From: Prevotella sp.
GTDB lineage: Bacteria; Bacteroidota; Bacteroidia; Bacteroidales; Bacteroidaceae
DNA: 64,000 nucleotides
NCBI GenBank assembly: GCA_017623655.1
Contig: JAGAON010000003.1
Coordinates: forward strand, 310,001 to 374,000
Reading direction: 5' to 3'
Under the pieces are notes generated by a model. The model saw only the letters and a list, made by a program, of their open reading frames with translations. It ran no database searches and was not told the origin of the DNA. Position 1 is the stretch's first letter, and every line of letters starts with the position of its first letter. Shown here in pieces: positions 54,505 through 62,543 of the stretch. Made by a program: the position numbers and the translations under genes.

Positions 54505-55457
54505 ACGTTGTCTTTTATCAGTTTCTGCGCAATGGTATATAGCGGTCTCCGCTTGACCTCCATGTATATCTTGCCTATGTATATGCCGACAATACCTATC
54601 GCAATGGTCACTACCGAGCCGATGAACCACAGCGACATCATCAGCGATGCCCATCCGGCCGTGTAGTGCTGCATACATATAGAGGCAATCACATACACGA
54701 ACATACACAAGGCGATGAACATCATCGCCAGTCCGGCGGTTATTATCAGTTCTATTGGGCGTGTGGAGAAGCTGGTTATGCCGTCGCAGGCAAGCCGTAT
54801 CATCTTCCGCAACGTGTACTTTGACTCCCCCGCCAGCCGCGGTTGTATCACGTCATCCACCGTACTCGTCTTATATCCGAGGCTTGTTATAAGCCCTCTC
54901 AGGTACAGGTTGCGCTCAGGATAGAGGGCAAGCGTGTCCAATACCCGTCGTGACAACAGCCGGAAGTCGGCGTGGTTATATACGGTCTTCACGCCCATGG
55001 CCTTCAATGCCTTGTAGTACAGCTCCGCGGAATACCTCTTTCTCCTTGAGTCCGCATCGCGGCTTACCTTCACTCCGAAAATAATGTCTGCCCCCTCACC
55101 TGAATGTTTGTCGATCATTTCCTCTATCGCATTGACGTCATCTTGCAGGTCACAGTCCATTGTTATCACGGCGTCGGCCATCGTTCTCGCCGTCATCATT
55201 CCCGCCATGAGCGCGTTCTGGTGTCCGACGTTCTGTGCAAGGCTTATGCCGTAGAACATATTTCCCTGTTCATACAGCCTCGTTATGATGTCCCATGTCG
55301 CGTCCTGTGAACCGTCGTTTACGTATAACACGAAACTGTCATCCGCGATTTTGCCCTTCGCTATGAGGCTTTTCATCACTTCCGCTATTTTTCCGGCGGC
55401 CTGTTCCAGCACCGCTTCTTCGTTATAGCATGGTGAAACTATGGCAAGTCTAATCAT
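54501..55457 (-). CDS. Polyprenyl-phosphate glycosyltransferase (DPM1/GtrB-like GT2)
   Basis: 318 residues. GT2 domain with VSPCYNEEAVLEQA, YVNDGSQDATWD, VITMDCDLQDD (metal site) and the late RLAGESKYTLRKM, followed by two membrane helices (LAMMFIALCMFVYVIASIC and SLWFIGSVVTIAIGIVGIYI). This is the layout of GtrB/ArnC enzymes, which load a sugar on undecaprenyl phosphate for use on the periplasmic side. It overlaps lpxB by 8 bases and the DUF2029 gene by 4. Confidence 0.92.
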   Translation of the reverse strand: MIRLAIVSPCYNEEAVLEQAAGKIAEVMKSLIAKGKIADDSFVLYVNDGSQDATWDIITRLYEQGNMFYGISLAQNVGHQNALMAGMMTARTMADAVITMDCDLQDDVNAIEEMIDKHSGEGADIIFGVKVSRDADSRRKRYSAELYYKALKAMGVKTVYNHADFRLLSRRVLDTLALYPERNLYLRGLITSLGYKTSTVDDVIQPRLAGESKYTLRKMIRLACDGITSFSTRPIELIITAGLAMMFIALCMFVYVIASICMQHYTAGWASLMMSLWFIGSVVTIAIGIVGIYIGKIYMEVKRRPLYTIAQKLIKDNV

Positions 55458-56652
55458 CTTGGTTACTTTTTGTTATTTCGTTGTCTGTCTTTTGGGCGAG
55501 TCCCACCATCGTCCTTGCCGCATTGTCCGGCGCGCATTCCGTGCCAAGGCGGCGGTGAACCTCCCCGTAGTCGTTCTCCATCTGCCGTCGTGCGGCAGTG
55601 CCGGGAAGTATCGCCAGCAGGCTTTCCCTTATGTTCCTGACGCTGAAACGGTCGGCGAAGAGTTCCCTTACCACCTCCTTGTCGGCTATCAGGTTGACGA
55701 GTGAGATGTAATTCACTTTCAGTATGTGGTCGAATCCCCATCGTGCCAGCCTTGGCGTTGACATACGGTAGCACACAACCTGCGGCACATTGAACATCGC
55801 CGTCTCCAGTGTCGCCGTGCCGCTGGTCACGAGTGCGGCGGTGGAGTGGGCGAGAAGCGGATAGGTCTCGCCATATACTATGCGGCATCCGCCCGCATTC
55901 ACGAACCGGTCGTAATACTCCCGCTCTATTCCCGGCGCGCCGGCAATGACCGTCTGGTATCCGTCCAGCTTGCGTTCTCCCTCTATGCTCTCCATCATTG
56001 CGGGCAGGTTGAGGCTTATCTCCTGCCTTCTGCTGCCTGCCAGCAACGCTATTACGGGGCGGTCGGGGTCAAGGCCGCAGCGCAGGCAGAAGTCCCTGAA
56101 CGTCTCCTTGTATTCGCTTCTGAACCGCCTCACCTCGTCAGCCGTAGGGTTTCCCACGTAATGGATGGGGTAATGGTGCTTCTTCTCAAAGAAATCCTTT
56201 TCAAACGGCAGTATGGAGAACAGCTCATCCACGTCACGCTTTATGTTCCTTATGCGGTACTCCTTCCACGCCCACAGCTTGGGGGCGATGTAGTAAAACA
56301 CCTTCGGCCTGTCCGTCACTGGGTGTTTGCGCAGGAATTTGGCTATGGACAGGTTGAAGCCGGCGTAGTCAACGAGTATCACCACGTCCGGTTTCCACTC
56401 CGTGATGTCCCGCTTGCACATCTTCATGTTGCGCAGTATGGTCGGCAGGTGCAGCAGTACGGGAATGAAGCCCATGTATGCCAGTTCGCGGTAATGCCTC
56501 ACCCTCACGCCGCGCTCACCCGCCGCCTCTGTCATGCAGTCGCCGCCGAAGAAGCGGAACGTCGCTTCCTTGTCAACGTCCGCCAGCGATTTCATCAGGT
56601 GTGAGGCGTGAAGGTCGCCCGACGCCTCTCCGGCTATAAGGTAATATCTCAT
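55450..56652 (-). CDS. lpxB: Lipid-A-disaccharide synthase
   Basis: 400 residues. Starts YLIAGEASGDLHASHLMKSL, the family signature, and has HYRELAYMGFIPVLLHLPTI, VILVDYAGFNLSIAKFLRK, YYIAPKLWAWKEYR and VTSGTATLETAMFNVPQVVC. It joins UDP-diacylglucosamine and lipid X to give the lipid A disaccharide. First gene of a minus-strand cluster with overlaps or gaps under 10 bases down to the GT11-GT4 gene. The C-terminal ~30 residues are polar and variable. Confidence 0.97.
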   Translation of the reverse strand: MRYYLIAGEASGDLHASHLMKSLADVDKEATFRFFGGDCMTEAAGERGVRVRHYRELAYMGFIPVLLHLPTILRNMKMCKRDITEWKPDVVILVDYAGFNLSIAKFLRKHPVTDRPKVFYYIAPKLWAWKEYRIRNIKRDVDELFSILPFEKDFFEKKHHYPIHYVGNPTADEVRRFRSEYKETFRDFCLRCGLDPDRPVIALLAGSRRQEISLNLPAMMESIEGERKLDGYQTVIAGAPGIEREYYDRFVNAGGCRIVYGETYPLLAHSTAALVTSGTATLETAMFNVPQVVCYRMSTPRLARWGFDHILKVNYISLVNLIADKEVVRELFADRFSVRNIRESLLAILPGTAARRQMENDYGEVHRRLGTECAPDNAARTMVGLAQKTDNEITKSNQDD

Positions 56653-56717
56653 TGTTCCTTTTTAATTAACGGTTAAGAGTTGGGAATTAACAATCAAGTC
56701 TTGAATTGCACCACGTT

Positions 56718-57031
56718 GTAGGGACGCACCTTGGTGCGTCCGAACTGGCGCATTTCCCGTGTTGGCGGACGCACCAAGGTGCGTCCCTACATGGCGGTTT
56801 GTTATTGTCTTGTCGGGTGTCGGGTTGCTGCCGCCGTTGCAATCAGCACCTCTTTACACTGTAATCAGCACCCTTTTGCATTGTAATCAGGTGCTGATTG
56901 CATGGTAAACGGCACCCTTTTACTGCGGCTTTTGTAATCGCTTGAATAACAATGTTTTGTAGGAACGCGCCTTGGTGCGTCCTAACCGCCGCATTTCCCG
57001 TGTTGGCGGACGCACCAAGGTGCATCCCTAC
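56718..57031. repeat. R1-R4-R1 repeat block between surE and lpxB
   Basis: R1 pairs at 56718-56741/56767-56790 and 56959-56982/57008-57031, the second with three base changes, around R4 units at about 56838-56925. Both R1 spacers share CGCATTTCCCGTGTTGGC, so one pair is probably a copy of the other. The 454-base gap holds no gene. An AT-rich stretch GGAATTATAAATTATACATT at about 57082 borders the surE stop. Confidence 0.88.
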
Positions 57032-57106
57032 AAGGGCGGTTTATGATTGCCGTGGCGGGAGGAGGGTGGCATTTGTGCGGATTCCGGAATTATAAATTAT
57101 ACATTA

Positions 57107-57862
57107 TCAATTATAAATTCCAAAAGAAAAGTCCGCCGTCATGTCCGCCGTCAGCGGTGTTATGGCACAATATCCGTGTGCTATCGCCCAAGCGTCGGTG
57201 TCCTCCGCCTCCGGTTCATCGTTCTGATAATACCCCGTCATCCAGTAGTACGGCTTGCGCGTTGCCGGATGTTTGCGTTCATCCACCTCGTTACGCCAGT
57301 GCCCGAAAGCCATCCGGCAGTTGCGCACCTCGCCGTTCCACTCCCTCGGGACGTTGATGTTGAGGCACACATAGTGCGGCAGCCCCTCGGCAAGAACCTT
57401 TTTTACCACCTGCGTCACCAGCGGGCGCATAGGCTCGAAGTCCGCATCGTCGTCATAGTCGCAGAGGGAGAACGCCACGGACGGTATTCCTTTCAGTGCC
57501 CCCTCCACCACAATGCCCACCGTTCCGCTGTAATGCGCGTTGGTACTTGCGTTGTCTCCGTGGTTGATGCCGCCTATCAGTATGTCCGCCTTGCGCGGGC
57601 ATATCTTCGCGTAGGCCATCTTCACGCAATCCACCGGCGTGCCGGAGCAGCTCCATACGTCGATGGACGTGCCCTCGTAGTCCTCGTGCCGTCTGTGTTT
57701 CAGGGTCAGGGTGGTGGTGCTGAACGCCCTCGAGTAGCCCGAACGCGCGCTTTCCGGGGCGCAGACTATTATGTCTCCCGTGCCTTTCAGCATCTGTATC
57801 AGTTGGTTCAGCCCCTTTGCGTGGTAGCCGTCATCGTTTGCTATAAGTATCAGTGGTTTCAT
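57107..57862 (-). CDS. surE: 5'/3'-nucleotidase SurE
   Basis: 251 residues from the ATG at 57862 (MKPLILIANDDGYHAKGLNQ); a TTG further up lies on the promoter. The metal site is the double Asp of ANDDG, Ser in CAPESARSGYSRAF, and Asn in GGINHGDNAS. It dephosphorylates nucleoside monophosphates and is linked to stationary-phase survival. In many Bacteroidales surE is directly followed by lpxB; here 454 bases of repeats separate them. Confidence 0.95.
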   Translation of the reverse strand: MKPLILIANDDGYHAKGLNQLIQMLKGTGDIIVCAPESARSGYSRAFSTTTLTLKHRRHEDYEGTSIDVWSCSGTPVDCVKMAYAKICPRKADILIGGINHGDNASTNAHYSGTVGIVVEGALKGIPSVAFSLCDYDDDADFEPMRPLVTQVVKKVLAEGLPHYVCLNINVPREWNGEVRNCRMAFGHWRNEVDERKHPATRKPYYWMTGYYQNDEPEAEDTDAWAIAHGYCAITPLTADMTADFSFGIYN

Positions 57863-57882
57863 TTCGCCTTGTATTTTATTGT

Positions 57883-57891
57883 GCAAATTTA
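57883..57891 (-). promoter_or_regulatory. -7 promoter box for surE
   Basis: Minus-strand TAAATTTGC, 20 bases before the ATG. No TTTG at the standard -33 distance. Confidence 0.6.
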
Positions 57892-57930
57892 CAAAGAATT
57901 AATGATACAAAAGAGAAAACGCATGAAAAG

Positions 57931-57963
57931 TTTGTCCTTTACCGATAATATTCCTACCTTTGC
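57931..57963 (+). promoter_or_regulatory. Promoter of the RluA-family gene
   Basis: TTTG at 57931-57934, a 20-base spacer, TACCTTTGC at 57955-57963. This excludes a start codon at the TTG at 57960. Confidence 0.82.
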
Positions 57964-58037
57964 AGGGCGTAAGCAAGACTAAAAACCACGGCAAAACGGA
58001 AAACACGGAGTACATAAACGTGGCCAAAGACCTTGTC

Positions 58038-59615
58038 ATGGCCGACATCGCCTCACGCCCGGAGTGGCATGAGGAGGTGTCGCGCGGCAAGATGTTCGGC
58101 GTTCTTCTCGTCGCTTCCGCCGGCGATGCTTCCCCGGCCGGCCTCCCCCTGCTGCATGACGTGGGCGGTGTCAAGGCACTGTTCGCCTATTCCGGCCAGA
58201 TACTCGGGCGCAGCGACTGGGACGGTTACGTGCCGGCCATCTTCGATTACCTTCAAGAAGACGGCTATTTCAAGCGTCATGAGGCGCGGATAACGGAGCT
58301 GAACCGCAAGGTGGACGAGGCGGAACAGTCTCCCGCCATGGCCGATGCCCGCCGCATCCTGGCCGAGGTGAAGGCGCGGACGGAGCGTGACGTGGCCGCA
58401 TACCGCGCTTTCGTGCAGTCGCAAAAGGCAACCCGCACCGTGGAGGAGGCGCAATATCAGAATGCGGAGCTTAGGCGCATCAGGCGTCAGGCGGCCGCCG
58501 ATGTGGCGGAAGCGCAGGCTGCGGTAGATGCGGTGGAGCGTGACGTCGCCGGTATGAAGGCCGAGCGTCGCCGCCGTTCTGACGCCCTGCAACGCTGGCT
58601 TTTCACCCGGCACCGCCTCGTGTCGCCCGAAGGCGAGACACGTTCCATGCTCAAGGTGTTCACCGACTACGCCCTCCGCACCGGCAGCCGGCAGACGCTT
58701 CCGCCCTCAGGCACTGGCGAATGCTGTGCGCCACGCCTGCTTAACTATGCCAACGCCCACCGCCTTACGCCGCTGATGCTTGCGGAATTTTGGTATGGGG
58801 CATCGCCAAAGGGTGAGATACGGCACCACGGACAGTTCTATGAGCCGTGCCAATCCAAGTGCGTCCCTATACTCGGAGCACTCGCTGAACCGTCTCTGGC
58901 GGTGCTGACAGGTCGTGGCGTGCAGCCGTTGGCCACCCCGCAAACGGCGGAAACGGACGTGGCCGTAATCTATGAAGACGCTTGGCTGGTCGCCATCTCC
59001 AAGCCGTCGGGACTTCTTTCCGTGCCGGGCAGGGACGGAAAGCCCGACGCCGAGAACGCATTGAAGGCCCTGCGCCCCGGTTGCGGCTTCCTGAAAATGG
59101 TGCACAGGCTGGACATGGACACCTCGGGGGTGCTGCTTGCGGCAAAGGATGCGGCCACGCATACGGCCATGCAGGCACTCTTTTCCCGCCATGAGGCGGT
59201 GCGTAAGGAGTATGTAGCCATCGTTGTGGGGGCGGAAAGACGCAGTGACATCCCTCCGGTCATACGCCTGCCGTTGTCGCCAGACTACCTCAACCGCCCG
59301 CGGCAGCGTGTGGATTACGCCCGTGGCAAGACAGCCGAGACACGTTATGAGTTCACCTCGTCGCCGCTGTCACGTATGCCCCGCCACGGGACAACGCCGT
59401 TGCGCGAGGTGCGTCTCGTGCCGCTCACCGGCCGGACACACCAGCTTCGCGTGCACTGTGCGCACCCCGACGGCCTTGGTATGCCCATACTCGGTGACCC
59501 GCTTTACGGGAATGTCCCTGCGGAACGTATGTATCTCCACGCCCGGCTGCTGGAATTCATCCATCCCGTCACAGGAAAAACGGTGCGGATAGAGTGCCCG
59601 GCGGAGTGGACATGA
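58038..59615 (+). CDS. RluA-family RNA pseudouridine synthase with N-terminal coiled-coil domain
   Basis: 525 residues if started at the ATG at 58038; a GTG at 58020 is possible. The first part ([20 protein letters not shown]) and the long coiled coil ([13 protein letters not shown]...[14 protein letters not shown]) are those of the large Bacteroidales RluA proteins. Then comes the Cys-bearing [20 protein letters not shown] with [14 protein letters not shown]. The catalytic domain has [19 protein letters not shown] (catalytic Asp) and [20 protein letters not shown]. Relatives start about 25 residues earlier with an aromatic block that is missing here. Target RNA unknown. Confidence 0.88.
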   Translation: MADIASRPEWHEEVSRGKMFGVLLVASAGDASPAGLPLLHDVGGVKALFAYSGQILGRSDWDGYVPAIFDYLQEDGYFKRHEARITELNRKVDEAEQSPAMADARRILAEVKARTERDVAAYRAFVQSQKATRTVEEAQYQNAELRRIRRQAAADVAEAQAAVDAVERDVAGMKAERRRRSDALQRWLFTRHRLVSPEGETRSMLKVFTDYALRTGSRQTLPPSGTGECCAPRLLNYANAHRLTPLMLAEFWYGASPKGEIRHHGQFYEPCQSKCVPILGALAEPSLAVLTGRGVQPLATPQTAETDVAVIYEDAWLVAISKPSGLLSVPGRDGKPDAENALKALRPGCGFLKMVHRLDMDTSGVLLAAKDAATHTAMQALFSRHEAVRKEYVAIVVGAERRSDIPPVIRLPLSPDYLNRPRQRVDYARGKTAETRYEFTSSPLSRMPRHGTTPLREVRLVPLTGRTHQLRVHCAHPDGLGMPILGDPLYGNVPAERMYLHARLLEFIHPVTGKTVRIECPAEWT

Positions 59616-59643
59616 TAATAATAAGCAAATCTATATACACCAA

Positions 59644-61953
59644 ATGAAACTACTGACTACCGTTCTTTCCATCCTCATTGCCGTCCCGGCGTTCTCGCAA
59701 CCGGGCAATCCCATCATCACGGACGCGTATTCCGCCGACCCGTCCGCCCGTGTGTTCGGCGACACTCTGTGGGTGTTTCCAAGCCATGACAAGGACGATG
59801 CCGCCTCTTTCTCCATGGAGGATTACCACGCTTACAGCACTACCGATATGGTGAACTGGCGTGACCACGGCGTGATATTCAATCCCATACGCCAGACTTT
59901 GTGGGCGAAGAGTGCGGCGTGGGCTCCCGACTGCATCTTCCGCAACGGCAAATACTACCTGTATTACCCTACCGACAAACGGCATATAGGCGTTGCCGTG
60001 GGCGACACCCCATACGGGCCTTTCCGTGATCCGCTCGGTCATCCGCTCATCTCGATAGACACTCCGGGCGTGGTATGCGACAGGGACTTCATCGACCCGG
60101 CCGTATTCATCGACGACGACGGGCAGGCTTATCTCTTCATGGGGCAGAACACCGTCTGCTGTATCAAACTGAACGACGATATGGTGTCATACGATGGCAA
60201 GGTGCATATCATCGAGGGCGTAAGGGATTTCTTTGAGGCCGTATGGGTACACAAGCGCAACGGCATTTATTATATGTCCTATTCCGACGGCCCTTTCCGC
60301 GGGCATGAGCCGCGGATAGCCTATTGTACCGCCACGTCTCCGTTGGGGCCTTACACCTATCAGGGCGTGATACTCGACCCGGTGAACAGTGGTACGAACC
60401 ATCATTCCATCGTAAACTACAAGGGGCAGGACTATCTTTTCTATCATACGGCGGACATCTCGCGCAGCCTTGCGCCCGGTTACCACTGCGGCGTGCGGCG
60501 TTCCGTGTGCGTGGATTCACTGTTTTACAACGCCGACGGCACCATACGCAAGGTGCGCCCCACGCTGAACACGGAGAAACTGCGCCTTGACGGCATCGGC
60601 GACCGTCGCAAGGCGTCTCTCATTGCCGGCAGCGTCAGAGAACCGTCCATAGCGAAGAGCGTGTTCACCCTTACTGCGGGACAGTGGGACAGACGGCACC
60701 TGCAAGCCGTTATGGACAGCGTTGCCTCGCAAGGTGGCGGAACCGTGGCGGTGCCGGCGGGCGAATACTATATGGACGGACCGCTGGAAATGAAAAGCGG
60801 GGTGCGCCTGCATTTGAAGGACGGTGCCGTGTTGCGTTTCACTTCCGAGCCGGACGCCTACCTGCCGGCTGTCCTTACGCGCTGGGAGGGCACGGAACTG
60901 TACGGGCGTTCGTCGATGATTCACGCCCACGGACAGCATAACATCGCCGTGACAGGCGAGGGGGCGGCGGTCATAGACTGCGGTGGCGGCACGATGGCAC
61001 GGTGGGGTATGCCCGTCGGTACGGTGGATTTTGAGGAGAATATACACGGCACTCACGGGGAAACGCCGGAGAAAGCCGATGTGGACCGTCTCCGGCAGAT
61101 GGGCGATGACCTTACGCCGGTCAGTGAAAGGGTGTTCGGCAAGGGTACTCGTCTGCGTCCCTGCGGCATGGAGTTTAATGCTTGCAGCCGGGTATTGGTG
61201 GAAGGCGTGACGCTGAAAAACAGCCCGTTCTGGTGCATACACCCGCTGTACTGTGAGGATGTGACGGTGAGGCGTGTGACCATAGACTCACATTTTCCTA
61301 ACAATGACGGCTGCGACCCGGAGTCAAGCCGCCGTGTGCTCATAGAGGACTGCACATTCCGCACGGGTGACGACGCGGTGGCCATAAAGGCAGGACGTGA
61401 CGCCGACGGCCGGCGTGTGGCCCGCCCGTCGGAGGACATAGTGATACGCCGCTGCCGTTTTTACAGCAAGTGCAACGGACTTTGCATCGGTTCGGAGATG
61501 TCAGGCGGCGTAAGGGGCGTGTATATGACCGACATTGAGGTGGGGAACGTGAAGAACGCATTGCTTTTTAAGTCAAACCTTGACCGTGGAGGGTACATAG
61601 AGGACGTTTTCGTGGATTCTATTTCTATCGGCGACGTGGCGGGTGCCGTGCTGCGCTTTGAGACCAATTACTTCGGATACCGTGGCGGTAACTTCCCCGC
61701 CCGCTACTCGGATTTCCGCATCAGCAATGTCTCCGCGCGCTCGTCATCGGCGTATGCCATATATTTTGACGGCAACGCCGCAGAGCCTGTCAGCGACATT
61801 ACCGTCAGCAACTTCTCTGTCGGCAACGCTCCTCATCCGCATTACCTCTACCAAACGCGCCGCTGCACTTTCAATGATTGCACCGTTGGCGGTGTCAAGC
61901 TGCCGTCTGTATTGCCCGAAAGTGCGGAGAGACAGCAGTGTGACGTGTGGTGA
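59644..61953 (+). CDS. Secreted GH43-GH28 fusion glycoside hydrolase
   Basis: 769 residues, signal peptide ending AVPAFSQ. Residues ~20-300 are a GH43 five-bladed propeller with the acids in YSADPSARVFGD, FIDPAVFIDDDGQAYLFMG and DFFEAVWVHKRNGIYYM. Residues ~335-769 are a GH28 beta-helix with SHFPNNDGCDPESS, FRTGDDAVAIKAGRD and LCIGSEMSGGVRGV; the usual GHG histidine is replaced (CNGLCIG), and the late Lys is in LLFKSNLDRGG. GH28 enzymes hydrolyse galacturonans and GH43 enzymes remove arabinose or xylose, so a pectin such as xylogalacturonan or an arabinan-decorated backbone is the likely substrate (inference). No SusC/SusD pair is nearby. Confidence 0.9.
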   Translation: MKLLTTVLSILIAVPAFSQPGNPIITDAYSADPSARVFGDTLWVFPSHDKDDAASFSMEDYHAYSTTDMVNWRDHGVIFNPIRQTLWAKSAAWAPDCIFRNGKYYLYYPTDKRHIGVAVGDTPYGPFRDPLGHPLISIDTPGVVCDRDFIDPAVFIDDDGQAYLFMGQNTVCCIKLNDDMVSYDGKVHIIEGVRDFFEAVWVHKRNGIYYMSYSDGPFRGHEPRIAYCTATSPLGPYTYQGVILDPVNSGTNHHSIVNYKGQDYLFYHTADISRSLAPGYHCGVRRSVCVDSLFYNADGTIRKVRPTLNTEKLRLDGIGDRRKASLIAGSVREPSIAKSVFTLTAGQWDRRHLQAVMDSVASQGGGTVAVPAGEYYMDGPLEMKSGVRLHLKDGAVLRFTSEPDAYLPAVLTRWEGTELYGRSSMIHAHGQHNIAVTGEGAAVIDCGGGTMARWGMPVGTVDFEENIHGTHGETPEKADVDRLRQMGDDLTPVSERVFGKGTRLRPCGMEFNACSRVLVEGVTLKNSPFWCIHPLYCEDVTVRRVTIDSHFPNNDGCDPESSRRVLIEDCTFRTGDDAVAIKAGRDADGRRVARPSEDIVIRRCRFYSKCNGLCIGSEMSGGVRGVYMTDIEVGNVKNALLFKSNLDRGGYIEDVFVDSISIGDVAGAVLRFETNYFGYRGGNFPARYSDFRISNVSARSSSAYAIYFDGNAAEPVSDITVSNFSVGNAPHPHYLYQTRRCTFNDCTVGGVKLPSVLPESAERQQCDVW

Positions 61954-61959
61954 CGAAAA

Positions 61960-62140
61960 GTATAAGGTGTGTCAGAATGAAGTAAACAGGAGTTAATGCT
62001 CCGCTTAGGAGTTACAGGGAGTTAGCGGACAAATGATTTTCAACTTGACATTCAGGCTATTGTCCGTTAACTTCATGCGGCACAAGCCGCATAACTTCCG
62101 TTAACTCCAGCTGACTTCCACATTTTGACACACCTTATAC
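61960..62140. repeat. 181-bp palindromic element with 20-bp ends
   Basis: GTATAAGGTGTGTCAGAATG (61960-61979) and CATTTTGACACACCTTATAC (62121-62140) match inversely at 19 of 20 positions. Inside, AGTTAGCGGACAA pairs with TTGTCCGTTAACT-like sequence, and ATGCGGC/GCCGCAT form the tip. It starts 7 bases past the GH43-GH28 stop, so it could act as terminator. Its form is that of a MITE. A degenerate R2 follows at 62152-62175. Confidence 0.75.
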
Positions 62141-62229
62141 TGCCGCGCATTGTAGAGACGATGAACCTCATCGCCCCGATAAAGTGCTATCATCGATTTT
62201 TCCAAAATTAAATTAAAAAGCGGGAAAAA

Positions 62230-62262
62230 TTTGGTGGTTATAAGATTTTTGCGTACATTTGC
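62230..62262 (+). promoter_or_regulatory. Promoter of the polysaccharide locus, with ~275-base leader
   Basis: TTTG at 62230-62233, a 20-base spacer, TACATTTGC at 62254-62262. The first gene starts at 62544. The leader contains a run of eight C at 62359-62366 and no recognised gene. Long leaders of this kind precede Bacteroidales capsule loci where antiterminators act; no UpxY-type gene is seen. Confidence 0.7.
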
Positions 62263-62543
62263 AAAGATTTTACCATAGTGTCCACTTGTGGATTACATAG
62301 TGGGGTGCATGGAGAAATTCCATTTATTGTGGGAATATCGTTTGTTTACATGTTGCTACCCCCCCCGATTGGCTTTGGAGAAAAATCGCAAAGTTTCTTT
62401 CAAAACCGATAGGGAGTAGTAGATGTACGCTTATAAAATGATATATTATACGTTCAGGTTATGTCATTAGTGTATATCTTTTGCAGGATATGCAGTAGAA
62501 TGACGTGGCAGGTGTTGCATATCTCATTAAGAAGACTAAGAAA

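Noticed and set aside
54505-54708. N-terminal 68 codons of the DUF2029 frame
   Set aside because: They overlap the preceding GT2 gene, are Cys/His-rich without membrane character, and an ATG at 54504 gives the standard four-base overlap.
57960-58037. TTG start for the RluA-family gene
   Set aside because: The TTG is part of the -7 promoter box TACCTTTGC.
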